A stretch of 21,360 bases of DNA, taken from a virus. The translations under genes and the position numbers were made by a program. The stretch lies in the IMG/VR virus record IMGVR_UViG_3300035158_000295, positions 1 through 21,360 of that record, one strand, 5' to 3'. This document shows positions 11,791-17,614 of this stretch, piece after piece; position 1 is the first letter of the stretch; every line of letters starts with the position of its first letter. Below the pieces are notes generated by a model that saw only the letters and a program-made list of their open reading frames with translations, was not told where the DNA came from and searched no databases.

Positions 11791-12309
11791 TTACTTGCCA
11801 CTGTTGTTCTTTAGATAGTCAATAGCTTTCTGTAAATTCGCTATTTAATCACCAAAGAATCCCAAACCTCTATTACACCTACAACAAAGCAATCCTCGAA
11901 TGAAACCAGTATCGTGGTCGTGGTCAACAGCAAGACGACAAGCCTCTCCATTCTTACTCTTGTGACTTATCTTACAACCACATATAGCACAGCAACCTGA
12001 TTGCGATTCCAACAAAGCCTCATACTGAGATTGAGACAAGCCAAATCTCTGTAACTGAAACGCTTTGTCACACCTCTCGCAATAATAGGCACTCGCCACA
12101 GAAAGTCTAGGAAACTCATCAACAGGCAACAAACGACCACACTTACGACACTTTGCTTTGTCTCTTCTTACGAACTTGTGTTGAACTTCATGAAGCCCTG
12201 CATCAATGAGGATTCGAGTCGTCTTGTACTTGGAAAAACCTACAATCTCTGATATTCTTCTGATTGATTGGCCTCCCTTATACAAGCGGCTCACTTCATT
12301 GACAACCAC
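11791..12309 (-). pseudogene. HNH endonuclease (recombination endonuclease VII type) with in-frame TAA
   Basis: The GTG at 12309 has AGGGAG six bases before it. A helix-turn-helix (YKGGQSIRRISEIVGFSKYK) precedes a Cys pair CRKC and CERC, then CAICGCKI, the HNH core AVDHDHDTGFIRGLLC and CNRGLGFFGD, typical of endonuclease VII family nucleases. The frame meets TAA at 11845-11847, but the next codons, IANLQKAIDYLKNNSGK, then TAA at 11791, are exactly what the family has there. So a recent nonsense change (AAA to TAA would suffice) has removed the last 17 residues, or the product is functional without them. It is the cargo of the insert in tmRNA and the likely agent of its insertion. Confidence 0.8.
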
Positions 12310-12339
12310 ATCTGACTCCCTAAAAAACAACAGTGACAA
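11795..12339 (-). mobile_element. Hairpin-bounded intervening sequence inside tmRNA
   Basis: The 26-base ends (12314-12339 and 11795-11820) are inverted repeats: 22 normal pairs, three G:U pairs and one mismatch. The HNH frame fills nearly all of it, leaving no room for a group I or II intron core. It resembles the processed intervening sequences of bacterial rRNA more than an intron: cleavage in the long helix would leave a two-piece tmRNA. Confidence 0.75.
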
Positions 12340-12415
12340 TACAGGGCCTTCGACCAACCCTGACACGCAACTTCAGCCTCGTCCATCCGGTCGATACCAT
12401 TCACCCCCATCAAAA

Positions 12416-12604
12416 CTAGAATTTGAGAACAAGCTGAGAGTCTTCATCAGTCTTGCCCTTGCCCAAGTCCCACTCAATACGGACCTTGGTCACAGGAGCA
12501 CACGCACCATCTTTGGTGTCATCGACTACGACAACTTCAGCGCCTTCGGGAAGACCTTCCAGAGCTTCCTTCAGTTCGCCAACCGTCCACTTCTTGTTTG
12601 GCAT
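12416..12604 (-). CDS. Small acidic protein, unknown (62 aa)
   Basis: From ATG 12604 (GGAAAGGAC upstream): KKWTVGELKEALEGLPEGAE, then VVVVDD and a strand-rich acidic end. The first part follows the pattern of many short phage proteins beginning T-V-x-E-L-x-x-x-L-x-x-L-P-x-x-A-x-V; function unknown. The stop is seven bases before the tmRNA 5' end. Confidence 0.7.
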   Translation of the reverse strand: MPNKKWTVGELKEALEGLPEGAEVVVVDDTKDGACAPVTKVRIEWDLGKGKTDEDSQLVLKF

Positions 12605-12684
12605 TGTACTGTCCTTTCCACTGGAATGTTCTGCGTCATCTTTTACATCGTGATACGGGTGCATCTCATCTCCCTTGCGTCAAA

Positions 12685-12761
12685 TGGTAGCGGGGACAGG
12701 ACTCGAACCTGCATACTCTTGGTTATGAGCCAAGTGAGCTTCCATTGCTCGTCACCCCGCG
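12685..12761 (-). tRNA. tRNA-Met (CAT), initiator-like, copy 2
   Basis: Identical to 2603-2679 except one base at the end of the T stem (G:U instead of G:C). Same C1/U72 non-pair and A11:U24. CCA encoded. Confidence 0.88.
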
Positions 12762-12776
12762 ATAATGCGCAGTGTG

Positions 12777-12800
12777 TTTTCATACTTCTTTTATATTTGA
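12777..12800 (+). promoter_or_regulatory. ATTCTTT-type motif in plus orientation
   Basis: Reads TTTTCATACTTCTTTTATAT on the plus strand, 35-55 bases before the only plus-strand gene that keeps a start codon. Its flipped orientation together with the flipped gene supports a promoter role for the motif. Confidence 0.55.
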
Positions 12801-12833
12801 CTCCACACAGAGCTACTTACAAAGGAGTCAAAT

Positions 12834-13170
12834 ATGTCTCGACAAAGTGCAGGTGGACAAGTTACCGCAAAACGTCTACGAAACAAACCCTTACCAACTA
12901 TTATCAAGACCCAAATCGTTGCCAAAACTGTTTTAGTGTCATCGAAGTTCCTGATGGAGTCAAAGTAGCTGAAATCAGAAAGCGCAAATTTTGTTCACAC
13001 TCATGCGCTGCTAAATTCAACCACCCAAAACGTTCCAACAAGACAACAAGAACACAAGAACACAAGAACCCACCGGAATCTGCCAACATTGTCAAATCAC
13101 CATAGACGACAATCAACCTCTTGACACTTCGAGTCGGCACCAGCATAATGTCTTTCAAGTCGATGCCTAA
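12834..13170 (+). pseudogene. HNH homing endonuclease, broken by two frameshifts
   Basis: ATG 12834 with AAAGGAG eight bases upstream starts MSRQSAGGQVTAKRLRNKPL. One base back the frame continues TNYYQDPNRCQNC, then RKRKFCSHSCAAKFNHPKRS, the N-terminal zinc part of a well-known phage HNH family. A second break is at an 8-bp unit present three times (13046-13069); removing one unit restores the frame into EPTGICQHCQITIDDNQ and a stop at 13168-13170. The HNH residues themselves are not reached. It overlaps a minus-strand gene that it may have disrupted. It is on the opposite strand to its surroundings. Confidence 0.65.
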
Positions 13171-13297
13171 ACGCTTCCTGCTTCTATCATCCAATATGTG
13201 CCCCCGAAGCTCTTTGATGAACTTGTAGAGCTTTTCTTGGTCCTTTGCAGGCACATCGTGTTTTCAAAGAATGCTTGTTTTTCTCACTCAAGGGCAT
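12904..13297 (-). pseudogene. Small unknown gene, frameshifted and overlapped by the HNH insertion
   Basis: The expected start is ATG 13297 with AAGGAG eight bases before it: MPLSEKNKHSLKT. After about 13 codons the sense continues one frame over as PAKDQEKLYKFIKELRGH, then SRKRLGIDLKDIMLVPTRSV and KRLIVVYGD, a plausible small helical and strand protein. Alternatively it starts at GTG 13254, which has no ribosome site. The end of the frame (to 12904) lies under the plus-strand HNH gene and is probably not native. A-runs (AAAAA, AAAA) at the shift point fit slippage or sequencing error. Confidence 0.45.
13046..13069 (+). repeat. 8-bp tandem repeat x3 (ACAAGAAC)
   Basis: Three perfect units inside the broken HNH gene; two units would restore the reading frame, so replication slippage probably caused the frameshift. 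Confidence 0.95.
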
Positions 13298-13322
13298 TTT
13301 GGTTCTCCTTCCATCAATATAG

Positions 13323-13345
13323 CGGATATCAAAGAATTGTGCCAT
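13323..13345 (-). promoter_or_regulatory. ATTCTTT motif with a TATATT box
   Basis: The complement reads GGCACAATTCTTTGATATCC, then GCTATATTGATGG and the ribosome site AAGGAG. It drives the gene starting at 13297. Confidence 0.55.
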
Positions 13346-13393
13346 CCTGAGCCAAGTCCAACCTCATCCACTTACCCGACAAATGGACATGCT

Positions 13394-13914
13394 TCACCAA
13401 ATCCAACAGAAAACTCCTAGTCGGGCAAGCATCCCGCTGGTGGCATTTGAACATTTCCGAGCGTAGGTTGCATTGAGAAGTCTATTCAGCGGGTCAGGTC
13501 CCTTCTCAGTCACATTGAGTAATTCCCTCAACGCCTCAACGGAAATCCAATAGTAGACCCATTCAGCATTGTTGAACCTCTTGCTCATATTGGCAGGTGT
13601 CTTGACAGCCTGAACCCACCAATCTGCCTGCGTCGATGCAATTCCAGAAGGCTTGCCGTTGCTCACAAATTCAATGGCAATGTGGCCCGTGCCGTTAGGA
13701 CCGAACCTTACCGTATCACCACAAGCAGTATCAGCCTTGACCTCAAACATTGCCGAAGTACCATCTGCGAACTCGAACAAGATGTCATAAACTTGTCTTT
13801 GCGATACTCAACAGACACAACCCGCCTGCGAAACTTAGACAGGAGCATATCACAAACGATACACTCCTGTTCTTCGCCCCACACAATCTGAGTCGTAAAC
13901 TCGTATTTGACCAT
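13394..13914 (-). pseudogene. Unknown phage protein, frameshifted
   Basis: ATG 13914 overlaps the stop of the gene before it (TAATG). The first frame, about 42 residues (VWGEEQECIVCDMLLSKFRR, then VEYRKDK), passes one frame over into VYDILFEFADGTSAMFEVKA followed by GNGTGHIAIEF-like strands and ADWWVQAVKT. The joined protein has a DxxFEFxDG..xxEVKAD pattern with conserved ADWW, seen, as I recall, in restriction-endonuclease-fold phage proteins (D...ExK). The junction is at a short T-run (about 13788). The end after GPDPLNRLLNATY may also be altered. Confidence 0.5.
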
Positions 13915-14546
13915 TAGGTAGCTTTTGCTCTCATTCCTCTAGTACGCCACTTGTTGACCAAGATGCGGAAATCCCTCACAAACGTGCCCCAATTTTTACC
14001 ACGCTGTTGCAAGGTGCTACTCATGTGCTGACAACCATGAAATGGGAAAACAAAGTTCTCTCTACCCGATGCCATCTGTTGCATACACAAATCAGTCACA
14101 GCCATATGAAGACCCCTGAAGTAGATGTCATCAAAGTGCATATCTTGCTTTCTATCAACAAAACACAGGCACTCATCCAGCACCTCCACACTCACAGGAG
14201 CCTTCTTTTCCTCTGCATCGTTCGCCGTAAGGATATCGTCGCCTTGCTTTCCTACGAAGCCTACACATCCCATGCCCTCTCGATAATGCTCAACGAAGAC
14301 ATCCAAGAAGTCAGAACCAAACATGATTTCGGGATGGCAGAAAGCGACAAAACGGGTCTTGGCACGATGGTCAAGCACATGATTGAAGATTTTGGCCCTG
14401 CTGACTGGACCTGTTGACTCGTAAACGAACAAATCGACTGCTCCATCTACAACCAAAGCACTCAAAGAGGACTGAAGGCACTTATCGTAGGTGTCACTAT
14501 TATGCACAATGGTTGCGAAAGAAACATCAGCAGGGCCAATACTCAT
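13914..14546 (-). CDS. Glycosyltransferase-like protein
   Basis: Encodes 210 residues from ATG 14546 (GAGGG nine bases upstream). The N-terminal strand FATIVHNSDTYDKCLQSSL and FNHVLDHRAKTRFVAFCHPE (an A..HPEI in place of the usual DDD/DxD), then GCVGFVGKQ and the later DECLCFVDRKQDMHFDDIYF and FVFPFHGCQH segments follow the layout of GT-A, GT2-like phage and bacterial glycosyltransferases that place sugars on surface or DNA substrates. The metal-binding motif is not classical, so donor and acceptor are unknown. The next gene overlaps its stop. Confidence 0.65.
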   Translation of the reverse strand: MSIGPADVSFATIVHNSDTYDKCLQSSLSALVVDGAVDLFVYESTGPVSRAKIFNHVLDHRAKTRFVAFCHPEIMFGSDFLDVFVEHYREGMGCVGFVGKQGDDILTANDAEEKKAPVSVEVLDECLCFVDRKQDMHFDDIYFRGLHMAVTDLCMQQMASGRENFVFPFHGCQHMSSTLQQRGKNWGTFVRDFRILVNKWRTRGMRAKAT

Positions 14547-14549
14547 CCG

Positions 14550-14650
14550 TTATCCCTCTGCCTGCCACTCTTCAATCATACGTGGGAAGCTCTTGCCTTC
14601 ATCATACTCCACATGGGGTCAAGCGAACCACCATAGAGTGCTTTGTTCAT
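14550..14650 (-). pseudogene. Very small gene with one-base frameshift
   Basis: ATG 14650 with GGAG before it starts MNKALYGGSLDP; one base off, the frame HVEYDEGKSFPRMIEEWQ ends at TAA 14550. Together they give a 33-34 residue acidic protein directly before the glycosyltransferase-like gene. The break falls at CCCC. No family recognised. Confidence 0.4.
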
Positions 14651-14879
14651 CTATCATCTCCTGAAACAAAAGGGGAGCCGCTTCAAAGATGCGAAAAACT
14701 GAAATCCAATCGTGAGTTTTGATTCATGGGCTTTACGGCTTGACTGCTTGAGTCGTGACTGAGTTTCCTCGTTCACTATCAAGGTCCTGAAACAACAGGC
14801 CGCAGCCTATCGTCTGAATTGCCGGTAAAGGACTCGGATTCAGTTGTTCACAATCTCGTCCACGGCTCCCGCAAACGGA
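14651..14879. other. Spacer without a supported gene
   Basis: About 230 bases. A minus-strand frame (NPSPLPAIQTIGCGLLFQ and onward) is open but has no start with a ribosome site. No terminator is seen. It may hold a decayed gene. Confidence 0.4.
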
Positions 14880-15350
14880 CTACAGAATCACGTCAACCGT
14901 GACCTCCGTTGTATGGTTGTGGTGGTCCAGACGGTCCTGAAGCTCGTCCACCTGCTTCTCAAGCGACTCAACAGCCACATCCACGTCAGACTTGCGAATG
15001 ACCGCATCATACTCGACCATCTGAGCATCACCGCGAAAACCGAACTCCTGCATTTGCTTGCCGTGGCGTGTATCAAGTTCGTTCAAGAGAGAAATCTCAC
15101 CCTTGACCTCGGCCAGCCTGAGAATGTCTTCCTGAATGGGACCGTTGGCCTTGGCAATGACCAACTTGACTGCAATCAGGTTCTCCACCAACCGCTTTCG
15201 CTCGGCCATAAGCTCCTTGGCGTCCTTCTCGCGCTCTCCATCAGCGATGATAGAGTTCCACCTGCGAATTTCGCCAGTCACCCTCGACAACTTCTGAAGC
15301 ACACGGTTCTTGTACTTCAACGTCTTGGCCAGCGTCATCGTCTGTTCCAT
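14880..15350 (-). CDS. DIP1984-like coiled-coil protein
   Basis: Encodes 156 residues from ATG 15350 (GGAG nine bases upstream). Nearly all helix: TLAKTLKYKNRVLQKLSRVT, RKRLVENLIAVKLVIAKANG and an end segment VDVAVESLEKQVDELQDRLD. The length and the K..N..L.......I.....N pattern fit the DIP1984 (septicolysin-like) family, found in bacteria and phages without a known function. No signal peptide. It lies 11 bases downstream of the 82-residue gene, in one operon. Confidence 0.75.
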   Translation of the reverse strand: MEQTMTLAKTLKYKNRVLQKLSRVTGEIRRWNSIIADGEREKDAKELMAERKRLVENLIAVKLVIAKANGPIQEDILRLAEVKGEISLLNELDTRHGKQMQEFGFRGDAQMVEYDAVIRKSDVDVAVESLEKQVDELQDRLDHHNHTTEVTVDVIL

Positions 15351-15361
15351 CCCATCTCTCC

Positions 15362-15610
15362 TTAAGTAGTCTGTGCTACCGGTTTACGAGCCGACAGCAT
15401 CTCATCCAAACCAATCGGAGTTCCCCACTTGTCGATGACTTTCACTTCATCGAACGTCGTGAGCAACTTCCCGCCCCGAACCACCACCATACCATGTGGG
15501 GTCACATACACGCCATCCTCTACAGGCACCTTTTCACCCACTACGTAGGCTTTACGCTTCGGGTTGCCTGCCTTGAGTTGAATATCGCCATACAGGTCAA
15601 AACTAGCCAT
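15362..15610 (-). CDS. Small unknown protein (82 aa)
   Basis: From ATG 15610 with GGAGG nine bases upstream and a sigma70-type promoter at 15629-15656. It is strand-rich: KRKAYVVGEKVPVEDGVYVT, then PHGMVVVRGGKLLTTFDEVK. It could be a small beta-barrel. No family recognised. Confidence 0.7.
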   Translation of the reverse strand: MASFDLYGDIQLKAGNPKRKAYVVGEKVPVEDGVYVTPHGMVVVRGGKLLTTFDEVKVIDKWGTPIGLDEMLSARKPVAQTT

Positions 15611-15628
15611 TCATCAACCTCCACCAAC

Positions 15629-15656
15629 ATTATACACAGAAGACCTCTTCGTTCAA
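15629..15656 (-). promoter_or_regulatory. Sigma70-type promoter
   Basis: TTGAAC, 16 bases, TATAAT on the complement, just before the gene at 15610 and overlapping the end of the upstream gene. Confidence 0.7.
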
Positions 15657-15868
15657 CCAAAAATCTTCTGCATTTCTTCTTGCCTCTCCGCTTCCGTCTG
15701 AAAATGGGTCAACCTGCCATTTTCATCAACACGCCCATCCTGAAAAAGTTCCACGAATGGCCACACTTCATCACCGGGATGCTCAATTTCCCAAGCCTTC
15801 GCACACTGCAAGCAAGGATACTCCCAAAAACCGTTATGGTCGCACTCCCCCTTGCCGAATGATATCAT
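15653..15868 (-). CDS. Cys-rich small protein, possibly the 3' part of a frameshifted gene
   Basis: Encodes 71 residues from ATG 15868, which has no ribosome site. GECDHNGFWEYPCLQCAKAW has Cys and His spaced as a zinc ribbon. The same frame is open further upstream (QFIEAYRLYTDQPRTRACGD, with another Cys pair CGDPDC) back to about 15955, where the previous gene's frame ends its sensible part. So the zinc ribbon is probably CxxxxC...CxxC and the gene starts at 16163 with one frameshift between; two separate genes are the alternative. Confidence 0.55.
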   Translation of the reverse strand: MISFGKGECDHNGFWEYPCLQCAKAWEIEHPGDEVWPFVELFQDGRVDENGRLTHFQTEAERQEEMQKIFG

Positions 15869-15902
15869 CTCGGCAATGTTGGTAGTAACCCCACAATCAG
15901 GG

Positions 15903-16163
15903 TCACCACAAGCTCTCGTGCGCGGTTGGTCCGTATAGAGCCTGTACGCTTCGATGAACTGAGTCCGCGTTCATCTCGGCCTTCATGGTCGCGTTCTCTG
16001 TCTGCATGGTTGCGTTTGCTGTTTTCAGCTTCTCGACAGAGTTGAATATCCATGTTCCCATCCCTGTAATGGTGGACAGAAGTAAGATGCACACAGCATG
16101 GAAAATCCACTTGCCTACATTTCCATTGCCATTGCTTTGAACTTCGTCCTGTTCGTCCGTCAT
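15903..16163 (-). CDS. Small membrane protein with coiled coil
   Basis: Encodes 86 residues from ATG 16163 (AGGAG six bases upstream): an acidic, Asn/Gly-rich start, a transmembrane helix WIFHAVCILLLSTITGMGTW (about 18-37), then a short coiled coil with a repeated ENATMKAEM-like heptad (TANATMQTENATMKAEM). It may be a spanin, holin-associated or membrane anchor protein, but neighbours do not support a lysis cassette. The last 20 residues are probably out of frame (see the gene at 15653-15868). Confidence 0.6.
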   Translation of the reverse strand: MTDEQDEVQSNGNGNVGKWIFHAVCILLLSTITGMGTWIFNSVEKLKTANATMQTENATMKAEMNADSVHRSVQALYGPTAHESLW

Positions 16164-16179
16164 GGCAATCTCCTGAAAA

Positions 16180-16253
16180 TGGTGGGCCTGCACGGAGTCG
16201 AACCGTGGCCTACGGATTATGAGTCCGCTGCTCTACCTCTGAGCTACAGGCCC
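16180..16253 (-). tRNA. tRNA-Met (CAT), elongator type
   Basis: Full cloverleaf with encoded CCA; the loop CTCATAA gives CAT; fully paired acceptor GGGCCTG/CAGGCCC and C11:G24. Confidence 0.93.
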
Positions 16254-16254
16254 G

Positions 16255-16437
16255 TCACACCACAAACAAACCTTCACGCTCGATACGCTCATGTTGCTCG
16301 ACATCGGCTGCCGACAAGTCGAAAACTCTGCCTCCCTTTTTGAAGAGCCAGATTCCCACAGGAATCCAACCCAAGGGTAACAGCTTTGCTATGGCTCTCT
16401 TGTAGGCCCCCATCGACAGCTTTTCATTGTGGTTCAT
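16255..16437 (-). CDS. Small unknown protein (60 aa)
   Basis: MNHNEKLSMGAYKRAIAKLL, then PLGWIPVGIWLFKKGGRVF and an acidic end. A single amphipathic or weakly hydrophobic segment (GWIPVGIWLF). ATG 16437 is preferred to ATG 16443, because GAGAGG is then eight bases away. The stop is one base before the tRNA-Met 5' end. Confidence 0.65.
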   Translation of the reverse strand: MNHNEKLSMGAYKRAIAKLLPLGWIPVGIWLFKKGGRVFDLSAADVEQHERIEREGLFVV

Positions 16438-16454
16438 ACTCATGTCCTCTCAAC

Positions 16455-16482
16455 TGGTATGGCAGGAGGGAGTCGAACCCAC
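16455..16482 (-). pseudogene. tRNA 3'-half fragment with CCA
   Basis: A T arm with TTCGACT loop (one stem mismatch), CTGCCAT, A73 and CCA, with no D or anticodon arm directly upstream; tRNA-Leu begins 11 bases away. A tRNA 5'-half fragment lies 730 bases upstream (17212-17246), beyond the HNH gene. Confidence 0.55.
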
Positions 16483-16492
16483 ACGCCCGAAA

Positions 16493-16580
16493 TGGTAGGA
16501 GTGGTGGGACTCGAACCCACACAGGATTTCTCCCACGGATTTTAAGTCCGTTGCCTCATGCCTGATTGGGCTACACTCCC
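16493..16580 (-). tRNA. tRNA-Leu (TAA)
   Basis: Type II tRNA with variable-arm hairpin GGGA-GAAA-TCCT and encoded CCA; the loop CTTAAAA gives TAA. The HNH gene ends inside its first ten bases. Confidence 0.94.
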
Positions 16581-17143
16581 TTTTTCCAATGTTGTTTCAC
16601 ACACTTTACACAATAACCAGACTTTGAATACCTAGACACTTCACACCCACAATCAGGACAAAATCTGGTTACGCGACGATAACCAATGTTCTTACCTCGA
16701 TACGTTGAAGTCAGAGCATGACAATTAGGACACAACAGAGTCAGATTTTCTATTCTATTATCAGTATTGTCACCGTTCACATGCTCTAACTCAAGTGGTA
16801 TAGGGCTTCCCATCCACTCAGTCAAATCGCAAGAATAACACCGATGGTCAAAGTAACTTTCATCAACAAGTCTCTTACGCAAGCATGATGTAGCGGTATA
16901 ATCACTATCCTTTACAAGCACCTCCGATAATGGACGTTTCTTTGTCCAAGGACATGACTTGCCTTTCAAATGTGCCTGACCAGTGAAATGAGAGATGTCA
17001 ACGCCAAACTTTTTCACATCTCTCATAAATGTGGAGTAATTTCCACCAGCGGGCACAAGACCTAAACGTCTAAGAGCTTCTGATATACTGAAACACCCAC
17101 ACACAGCACTCTCATAATCTTCCTTTGTTCGCTTATTCGCCAT
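16571..17143 (-). CDS. HNH endonuclease
   Basis: Encodes 190 residues from ATG 17143 (AAGGAG eight bases upstream). Domains in order: a helical N-terminus (SISEALRRLGLVPAGGNYST), CYSC at about 113-116, the HNH core ELEHVNGDNTDNRIENLTLL, CPNCH, and a C-terminal zinc ribbon FCPDCGCEV with YCVKC. All expected HNH residues (E-H, N, N, H) are present, so the enzyme is probably active. This type is the common tRNA-associated, free-standing homing nuclease of phages. The protein ends KKGV, and its TAG stop is inside tRNA-Leu. A motif of the ATTCTTT class lies 35-57 bases before the start. Confidence 0.9.
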   Translation of the reverse strand: MANKRTKEDYESAVCGCFSISEALRRLGLVPAGGNYSTFMRDVKKFGVDISHFTGQAHLKGKSCPWTKKRPLSEVLVKDSDYTATSCLRKRLVDESYFDHRCYSCDLTEWMGSPIPLELEHVNGDNTDNRIENLTLLCPNCHALTSTYRGKNIGYRRVTRFCPDCGCEVSRYSKSGYCVKCVKQHWKKGV

Positions 17144-17177
17144 TGCGATGTCTCCTTGACAAGAACCACCACGAGAC

Positions 17178-17200
17178 GAATATCAAGAAATTATGAAAAC
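17178..17200 (-). promoter_or_regulatory. ATTCTTT-type motif upstream of HNH gene
   Basis: The complement reads GTTTTCATAATTTCTTGATA, then TTCGTC. It is close to the sites at 12777 (plus strand), 18441 and 13323. Confidence 0.45.
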
Positions 17201-17211
17201 ACCCAAATAAC

Positions 17212-17246
17212 TCCACATGCGCGTTTGCCAATTACGCCACTTGGCC
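17212..17246 (-). pseudogene. tRNA 5'-half fragment
   Basis: GGCCAAG, TG, a D arm GCG..CGC with TTGG in the loop, then sequence that does not complete an anticodon arm. No T arm follows; the HNH gene's promoter region does. Confidence 0.5.
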
Positions 17247-17250
17247 ATGC

Positions 17251-17370
17251 TCATATCTGTGACAAAACGAACACCACAAGTGCTTCTCGGTCTGCAAAGT
17301 AGAAATCTCTAAACTCGATGTCTGCCTGCATCCATATATCATTGCGCACCAGATGGTAGTCCTGAGCCAT
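17251..17370 (-). CDS. Possible 39-residue protein
   Basis: ATG 17370 with GGAGAG six bases upstream: MAQDYHLVRNDIWMQADIEF, then RDFYFADREALVVFVLSQI. It has strand-helix character with acidic patches, no recognised family, and a good promoter (17405-17432) in front. In an alternative frame the end reads KHLWCSFCHRYEHGQVA with a Cys pair, so a frameshift is possible. Confidence 0.45.
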   Translation of the reverse strand: MAQDYHLVRNDIWMQADIEFRDFYFADREALVVFVLSQI

Positions 17371-17404
17371 GTCGCTCTCCATGTGAACAGTGTACTATAC
17401 CATC

Positions 17405-17432
17405 ATTATATGCCCGTCGAGAGACAAAATGA
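17405..17432 (-). promoter_or_regulatory. Promoter with TATAAT box
   Basis: The complement has GCATATAATGATGG with a weak GGTCAT-type -35, directly after a terminator. TATAATGATG is shared with the promoter at 19308-19336. Confidence 0.55.
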
Positions 17433-17444
17433 CCAAATCTTTCA

Positions 17445-17485
17445 GAAAAAGAAAAGGCCCTCGCCCGTGGGGACGAGAGCCTTTT
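17445..17485 (-). terminator. Intrinsic terminator
   Basis: AAAAGGC-CTCG..CGAG-GGCCTTTT hairpin (one bulge) followed by CTTTTTC on the minus strand. Confidence 0.85.
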
Positions 17486-17614
17486 GATGCGGCAGTGATG
17501 CTGCCTTTTGCCTACCACCAAAGCTCGGTCATTGTCGCTTGTCCTGTACTGTCCTTGCCTTGTCTCTGACCGTGTTGATTGCCGCCTGTTGCCCTACTCA
17601 CTGCCGCATCAAAA
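17482..17614 (-). ncRNA. Candidate non-coding RNA or transposon-like inverted repeat
   Basis: 17 identical bases in inverted order bound the segment (17482-17498 and 17598-17614), with an inner CGGTCA/TGACCG pair and a terminator straight after. A short frame (GTG start, about 29 residues ending TMTELWW) exists but has no ribosome site. The long closing stem plus terminator suggests a stable RNA. Confidence 0.4.

Larger units (their letters stand above)
11471..12408 (-). ncRNA. ssrA: tmRNA (ssrA), interrupted by an HNH-encoding insert
   Basis: The 5' part (12340-12408) begins GGGGGTGAATGGTATCGACC, the tmRNA tRNA-like 5' domain. The 3' part (11471-11794) ends with a T arm (loop TTCAAAT), CACCTCC, A and CCA, pairing with GGGGGTG. 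A tag reading frame at 11742-11768 encodes ANEVRMAA then TAA; the stop lies in an AGCCT-AAAC-AGGCT hairpin, as in helix 5 of known tmRNAs. Pseudoknot 1 forms across the insert: CAGGG/CCCTG (12358-12362, 12342-12346), whose loop TGGTCGA (12350-12356) pairs with TCGACCA at 11781-11787. Without the insert the RNA is 393 nt, a normal length. It rescues stalled ribosomes and tags the products. Confidence 0.92.

Noticed and set aside
11795-12339. Group I or group II intron in tmRNA
   Set aside because: The HNH frame occupies almost the whole insert, leaving too little sequence for a ribozyme core, and the ends are a simple long helix.
11471-12408. Circularly permuted two-piece tmRNA
   Set aside because: The order is the standard one (5' domain first, tag, then CCA end); only an insertion separates the halves.
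14007-14417. Plus-strand frame of 136 codons
   Set aside because: Antisense to the glycosyltransferase-like gene; no ribosome site and no domain.
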